This document shows, one piece after another, positions 10,496 to 14,876 of a stretch of 14,876 nucleotides of DNA. The notes beneath the pieces were generated by a model, which searched no databases, was not told the DNA's origin, and worked only from the letters and a program-made list of their open reading frames with translations. Position 1 is the first letter of the stretch; each line of letters opens with the position of its first letter. The stretch lies in the NCBI GenBank assembly GCA_019658985.1, contig JAIFWS010000036.1, positions 1-14,876 of the forward strand, read 5' to 3'. The translations under genes and the position numbers were made by a program. Source of the stretch: Candidatus Parcubacteria bacterium (GTDB lineage: Bacteria; Patescibacteriota; Minisyncoccia; Minisyncoccales; Staskawiczbacteraceae).

Positions 10496-12240
10496 GACTC
10501 CTCCCAGCTGGCTTCGATGATTTTTTCGGGGAATTTTTTTGATAAGGCCGTAAAATTCACGCAGGAAGTATGATGCAACACCGTGGACCGGTATTTAGTC
10601 ATATAAGCTTTTACCGGGTCCTGGGCTTTCGGGTTGCAGCATTTGGCGTACGTTACCATCATTCCTTTCTGGCCAGCAAGGTGCAATTGATAACCGCCGG
10701 ATTTTTTCCCGGTAGCCGATGAGTTCGCAATCTTTTTCGGCTTCTTTTCTTTCCTGGTTGAAATCTGGACGATTTTTTCCTTAACAAAATTCGGGACGGA
10801 AAACAGGGATACCGGAATGGCGGTTATGAGCTTTCTGATGTGTGATTTGGCAAAGCCCGTTTTCACAAACCGCATCCAATCGTACGATGGCTTCCTGTTT
10901 TTATTGGTGATGATTTCAACGATGTCACCATTTTTGAGAGCCTGGTTCAGTGGAATGATTTTTCCATCTATCTTAGCGCTCTCGCAGTGGTTGCCCACAT
11001 CAGAGTGGACTGCATAGGCAAAATCGATCGGCGTGGAGCCCTGAGGCAATACAATAACGTCACCCTTGGGAGTAAAGGCGAATACCTGGTTGGAGAAAAA
11101 ATCAATTTTGAAATTTTTGAGGAAATTAGGGATCTCTTTGCTCCAGGCCAGGTCTTCATGGTTTTTGTGGAGGTTAAATTTCTCTTTATATGCCCAATGC
11201 GCGCAAATTCCGTGCTCGGCCTCCGCGTGCATGGATTCAGTTTTAATCTGGACTTCGCAAATCCTGCCGGGTTCCAAGAGGACAGTTGTATGCAACGATT
11301 GGTAGCCGTTTTCTTTCGGTTTGGCGATGTAGTCCTGGATTTGACCGGAAATAGGCGGGAAGCGTTTGTGCAGCATGCCCAGCACTCCGTAACAGTTAGT
11401 CACGTCTTTGACGATCAGCCGCAGGGCCACCAGGTCGTAGAGTTTTTCAAAATCCATACTGTGGCGCTGGAGTTTCTGGTAGGTGCTCCAGTAGGACTTG
11501 GCCCGGTAGTGGACGTCTGAGAAAAGGATCCTCTCGTGCTTGAGCACTTTTTTAAAATGGGGAATGAACCGCGCCAGGTATTTTTGGCGCTCTTCGTATT
11601 TTTGGCTCATGTTTTCTTTCAGCCAGGCGAATGTCTTCGGATCCAAAAATTCAAACGCCAAATCTTCCAGTTGCCGCCGCACGTCTCCCAAGCTCAAGCG
11701 GTTGGCAATCGGGACGAAAATCTGCAGGGTTTCATCGGCATAGGTTTTTTGCATAGCCGCGGGCAATTGGGCAATGTGGTGCAATCCGTCGATGCGCGAA
11801 GCCAGGTCGATGATGATGACCCGGATGTCTTTGGCGATGGCAAAAAACATTTTACGGATGTTTTCCGCTTTTTGCTCGCTGATGGCACTGCTGGCGGTTT
11901 TGGCGTGGAAAGAATAATACACGCGTTTTAATTCAGAGCTTCTTTCAACGATATGGGCAATATCTGCCCCGAACCGTTTTTCGATTTCTTCCAGAGCAGC
12001 TTTTTTATCAGGCGAAACTGATGAAGTGCTGGCAAGGTCATGTAAAAAACCGGCCGCTACGGTGGTAGGGTCCAAATCCATCTCAGAGAGGATGGAAGCT
12101 ACATTGAGGGCATGTTCCAGGTGAGTTTGGCCAGAGGGCCTTTTTTTGTCACCGTAGGCTTGTTGTGTAAATTCAAAAACGTCGCTAATTAACTTAGGAT
12201 TACTGCTGCTATTGATCAGTTTTTGAATCTGCGTTGGCAT
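10492..12240 (-). CDS. Rel/SpoT-type (p)ppGpp synthetase with a degenerate hydrolase domain
   Basis: RSH enzymes make and break the alarmone (p)ppGpp in amino-acid starvation. The domain order is HD-like hydrolase (about 15-165), synthetase (about 225-355: YDLVALRLIV, DYIAKPKENGYQSLHTTV, CEVQIKTESMHAEAEHG), TGS (about 390-450), and a Cys-containing zinc-finger-like segment (AKCCNP...HHTSC) near the end. The synthetase motifs look intact. In the HD domain, H43, H67 and D68 remain, but the ED pair of HDxxED reads ST (71-72), and the LADRLHN motif reads LASRIDG, so the hydrolase is probably inactive. The 582 residues end without the ACT domain. The start overlaps topA by 32 nt; AAGGA stands only 2 nt before the ATG, so it probably depends on coupling with topA translation. 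Confidence 0.9.
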   Translation of the reverse strand: MPTQIQKLINSSSNPKLISDVFEFTQQAYGDKKRPSGQTHLEHALNVASILSEMDLDPTTVAAGFLHDLASTSSVSPDKKAALEEIEKRFGADIAHIVERSSELKRVYYSFHAKTASSAISEQKAENIRKMFFAIAKDIRVIIIDLASRIDGLHHIAQLPAAMQKTYADETLQIFVPIANRLSLGDVRRQLEDLAFEFLDPKTFAWLKENMSQKYEERQKYLARFIPHFKKVLKHERILFSDVHYRAKSYWSTYQKLQRHSMDFEKLYDLVALRLIVKDVTNCYGVLGMLHKRFPPISGQIQDYIAKPKENGYQSLHTTVLLEPGRICEVQIKTESMHAEAEHGICAHWAYKEKFNLHKNHEDLAWSKEIPNFLKNFKIDFFSNQVFAFTPKGDVIVLPQGSTPIDFAYAVHSDVGNHCESAKIDGKIIPLNQALKNGDIVEIITNKNRKPSYDWMRFVKTGFAKSHIRKLITAIPVSLFSVPNFVKEKIVQISTRKEKKPKKIANSSATGKKSGGYQLHLAGQKGMMVTYAKCCNPKAQDPVKAYMTKYRSTVLHHTSCVNFTALSKKFPEKIIEASWEES

Positions 12241-14266
12241 CTTCCTTATAATCGCACGTTTTGTTGGAGCATTTTACGGCTCCCTTTAATGTTTGGGTGA
12301 GGATTGATTGGCAGGTCGGGCAGAAGCGGTTGATGGGTTTGTCCCAAGCCGCGAAGTCGCATGCCGGATACGTATCACAGCCGTAAAAGATTTTCCCGCG
12401 CTTGGTTTTCTTAACGACGATATTACCTTCTTTACACTTCGGGCACTTCATATCGATAGTCATTTTCTGGCCTCCGCCGGCCTTAACAATGGATTCAGTA
12501 TGTTTGCATTCCGGAAAGCCGGTACAGGCATAAAATCTTCCAAAGCGCCCCATTTTCTCGATCATCGGTTTGCCGCACTTAGGGCAAACCTTGTCAGTGG
12601 CGATATCCAGGTTTTCCTTGGGAACTTCATCATATTTCTCTTTGAGATTCTTGGCAAATGGGCCATAGAAATCTTTGATCGTTTTCTGCCAAGTGTCTTT
12701 TCCCTCTGCGACTTCGTCTAACTCCTTTTCCATCTTGGCGGTAAACTCGATGTCGACGATCTGGGGAAAATTTTTCATCAGCACTTCAGTAACAAGGGTT
12801 CCCATCTCGGTCGGGACAAATCTTTTTTGGTCATTTTTTTCAATATAGTGGCGGTCCTGGACAGTGGATAGCGTCGGCGCATACGTTGAAGGCCGGCCGA
12901 TGCCATAGGCTTCCAGGGCTTTGATCAGGCTGGCTTCGTTGTACCGGGCAGGCGGCTCGGTAAAGTGCTGGGCCGATTTTAATTCAGCCAATTCCAAAAC
13001 ATCCTTTTCTTCCAGCTTGGGCATTTCGTTTTCGGAAAACTTCATCGGGTAGACTTTTAAAAATCCATCGAATTTGAGCATCTGGCCATTGGCGCCAAAG
13101 GTATACGGGCCCGCAGCCACTTCGATGGAGGTTGAATCAAATACCGCCGGGCTCATCTGGGAAGCAATGAACCTCTGCCAGATAAGCGCGTATAGTTTAA
13201 ACTGGGTTCCTTCCAATTCGCCTTTTAGGTTTTCTGGTTTCTGGCTGGCGTGGGTAGGCCGGATAGCTTCGTGGGCTTCCTGGGCGTTTCCTTTGGCCTT
13301 AAATGCCGCGCCCTTAAAATACTTTTCACCGAATGATTCTTTAATAAATTTCTGGGCGGCGACCAATGACGTCTGGGATAAATTCAGCGAGTCGGTTCTG
13401 TGATAAGTGATATGGCCTTGTTCATATAATTTTTGGGCGACGGACATGGTCATCTTGGCCGGGAAATGGAAACGGGTTGCGGCGGTCTGCTGGAGGGTTG
13501 AGGTGGTAAACGGCGGGAGGGGATTGCGGCGGGTTTCTTTTTTGGTGATTTTTTCAATCTGATATTTGGCATCATCAAGGTTTTTTAAGATCTGGTCAGT
13601 TTCTTTTTTATTGTTGATTTCCAGCTTATCGATAGACTTCCCATCTTTCTTCGTTAAAAAAGCAGAGAACTGGGCGCCAGATTTTTTCAAGACAGCCTCG
13701 ATGTCCCAATATTCAACGGCGACGAATTTTTTGATTTCTTCTTCTTTTTCCACCACCAAACGCACCGCTACCGATTGTACTCGGCCGGCTGATAATCCCT
13801 TGGCGATTTTCTTCCAGAGGAACGGCGAGAGCTTATATCCGACGATGCGGTCCAATATCCGGCGGGCTTGCTGGGCATCCACCAATTTCATATCAATAAC
13901 TCCTGGGTGTTGCAAGGCTTCTTTAATTGCCTCTTCGGTGATTTCGTGGAAAACGATCCGTTTCGGGTTGGTTAAATTCAGCGCTTCGGACAAATGCCAC
14001 GAAATAGATTCCCCTTCCCGGTCTTGGTCAGTTGCTAAAATCACCTCATCGGCCGCCTTGGCGTCTTTTTTCAATTGGCTTACCACTTTCTTGGCTTTGG
14101 TCGGGATGATATATGAAGGCTCAAAATTCTTATCGACATCAACACCTAATTTTGATTTGGGCAGATCCCGCACATGGCCGAATGACGATGTGATTTTATA
14201 TTTGCTTCCCAGGAATTTCTGGATAGTCTTTGCCTTGGTCGGGCTTTCTACGATAATTAATTGCAT
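12209..14266 (-). CDS. topA: DNA topoisomerase I
   Basis: This type IA topoisomerase relaxes negative supercoils by passing a strand through a transient single-strand break. The 685-residue protein starts with the Toprim domain (E7; DQDREGE with D80, D82, E84 as metal ligands). It continues with the QQARRILDRIVGYKLSPFLW and GLSAGRVQSVAVRLV motifs, and has the active-site ITYHRTDS with Y288. IGRPSTYAP follows. Three C-terminal four-cysteine zinc ribbons lie at about 561-587, 608-636 and 649-671. Length is normal for bacteria with a short tail. It starts 23 nt after the stop of the upstream glycosidase-like gene, with no clear SD, and its end overlaps the rel gene by 32 nt, so the three are likely one transcription unit. 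Confidence 0.97.
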   Translation of the reverse strand: MQLIIVESPTKAKTIQKFLGSKYKITSSFGHVRDLPKSKLGVDVDKNFEPSYIIPTKAKKVVSQLKKDAKAADEVILATDQDREGESISWHLSEALNLTNPKRIVFHEITEEAIKEALQHPGVIDMKLVDAQQARRILDRIVGYKLSPFLWKKIAKGLSAGRVQSVAVRLVVEKEEEIKKFVAVEYWDIEAVLKKSGAQFSAFLTKKDGKSIDKLEINNKKETDQILKNLDDAKYQIEKITKKETRRNPLPPFTTSTLQQTAATRFHFPAKMTMSVAQKLYEQGHITYHRTDSLNLSQTSLVAAQKFIKESFGEKYFKGAAFKAKGNAQEAHEAIRPTHASQKPENLKGELEGTQFKLYALIWQRFIASQMSPAVFDSTSIEVAAGPYTFGANGQMLKFDGFLKVYPMKFSENEMPKLEEKDVLELAELKSAQHFTEPPARYNEASLIKALEAYGIGRPSTYAPTLSTVQDRHYIEKNDQKRFVPTEMGTLVTEVLMKNFPQIVDIEFTAKMEKELDEVAEGKDTWQKTIKDFYGPFAKNLKEKYDEVPKENLDIATDKVCPKCGKPMIEKMGRFGRFYACTGFPECKHTESIVKAGGGQKMTIDMKCPKCKEGNIVVKKTKRGKIFYGCDTYPACDFAAWDKPINRFCPTCQSILTQTLKGAVKCSNKTCDYKEDANADSKTDQ

Positions 14267-14289
14267 TGGTAATAAAACTTATGAATAAT

Positions 14290-14876
14290 TTACTGATCCT
14301 CTATCTTACCATACTTGAACAGCTCTCGCGCAGCGTCCCACATGCCAGGTTTATTTTTTGTCTCCTTCATCCAATACCACCATTCGGTTCCCCACAGGTA
14401 AAATCCCTCTAAACCTGTGCTTTTGGCATACCGGATATTATTTTTGAGTTGCTGGACGTCCATGGTTTTTTCCTGTTCTGCCAGCTCGCTTTCCTGCGGG
14501 TTTTTATATGACCAAGGCTCTGCCTGGAGTTCGGAGGAAAACACTTTCTTGCCGAATAAAAATGCCACCAGCTGCGCTCTTCTCCAGTAAGAAGAAGGTT
14601 TGAGCTCGTAAGTTTTATAAAATCCGGTTTCTTTGCTTTCTCCGATAAATGCCTTTCTATATAATGTGATGCCCACCATGTCTCCGATGCGCGCGGCATC
14701 GATCCACCAGGAAGTTTCCCCCGAATCAGAAATAATCACGGGCCGCGACGGGTCCATTGATTTTACCAAAGCGACTTCCTGTTTTAAAAAGTCCTTATTT
14801 TCGTAATACCAAGAAGGGCACTCGCCAAATTCCACTAGCGGTTCGTTTTCTAGCTGCCAGGTTTTCTTTCCTCTCC
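14290..14876 (-). CDS. Glycoside hydrolase-like TIM-barrel protein, C-terminal part only
   Basis: The frame is open to the right edge of the window, so the N-terminus is missing; 195 codons are visible. They start RGKKTWQLENEP, where NEP is the acid/base glutamate motif of clan GH-A TIM barrels (GH5, GH39, GH42 and relatives). Further on, VFSSELQAEPW could hold the nucleophile glutamate, and GFYLWGTEWWYW is a late-barrel, aromatic substrate-lining stretch. The exact family and sugar cannot be set from this part. Secretion cannot be judged without the N-terminus. It precedes topA by 23 nt on the same strand. Confidence 0.7.
   Translation of the reverse strand, partial: RGKKTWQLENEPLVEFGECPSWYYENKDFLKQEVALVKSMDPSRPVIISDSGETSWWIDAARIGDMVGITLYRKAFIGESKETGFYKTYELKPSSYWRRAQLVAFLFGKKVFSSELQAEPWSYKNPQESELAEQEKTMDVQQLKNNIRYAKSTGLEGFYLWGTEWWYWMKETKNKPGMWDAARELFKYGKIEDQ

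Noticed and set aside
13566..14288. Plus-strand open frame of 240 residues opposite topA
   Set aside because: It is the antisense of the Toprim and core region of topA, whose motifs are all intact; the product resembles no protein family.

Overview
The window looks like a chromosomal segment of a Patescibacteria (CPR) bacterium, probably Parcubacteria-like. The grounds are compact gene packing with 4-32 nt overlaps, several starts without a clear Shine-Dalgarno (SD), an A/T-leaning and lysine-rich core gene set, a tRNA without encoded CCA, and unusual domain make-up in core genes. The lineage is inferred from style; no rRNA or marker tree is available.

Layout. (1) 1-1731: the end of an unrecognised helical protein, overlapping a MacB/FtsX-type ABC permease. 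(2) 1732-3258: three consecutive, visibly GC-rich genes of the CsrA RNA-binding family. Each has its own candidate promoter, structured leader and rho-independent terminator. The first leader is interrupted by a 272-bp nested-palindrome element with 32-bp terminal inverted repeats. The third protein is a single-chain double CsrA. (3) 3287-4180: a TatD-type metal-dependent hydrolase and its terminator. (4) 4216-9604: an overlapping run of leuS (with a Nudix domain inside the editing region), a sugar-nucleotidyltransferase, a broken tsaC/yrdC-like gene and glyA. (5) 9614-10360: a lone 2H phosphoesterase gene with its own promoter, an inverted repeat and a shared terminator. (6) Minus strand, 14876 down to 10375: a partial glycosidase-like TIM-barrel gene, topA, a Rel/SpoT-type (p)ppGpp enzyme overlapping topA, and tRNA-Leu(CAA) with its own promoter.

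How it fits together. Most genes are housekeeping: tRNA charging, t6A, one-carbon metabolism, DNA topology and the stringent response. The unusual part is the csrA array, which has the look of a self-regulating post-transcriptional unit: GGA motifs sit in hairpin loops near or over the SD sequences of all three genes. The other strong oddities are the LeuRS-Nudix fusion, one palindromic repeat family inserted in frame in both tatD and leuS, a paired change at tRNA positions 18 and 55, and the internally deleted tsaC.
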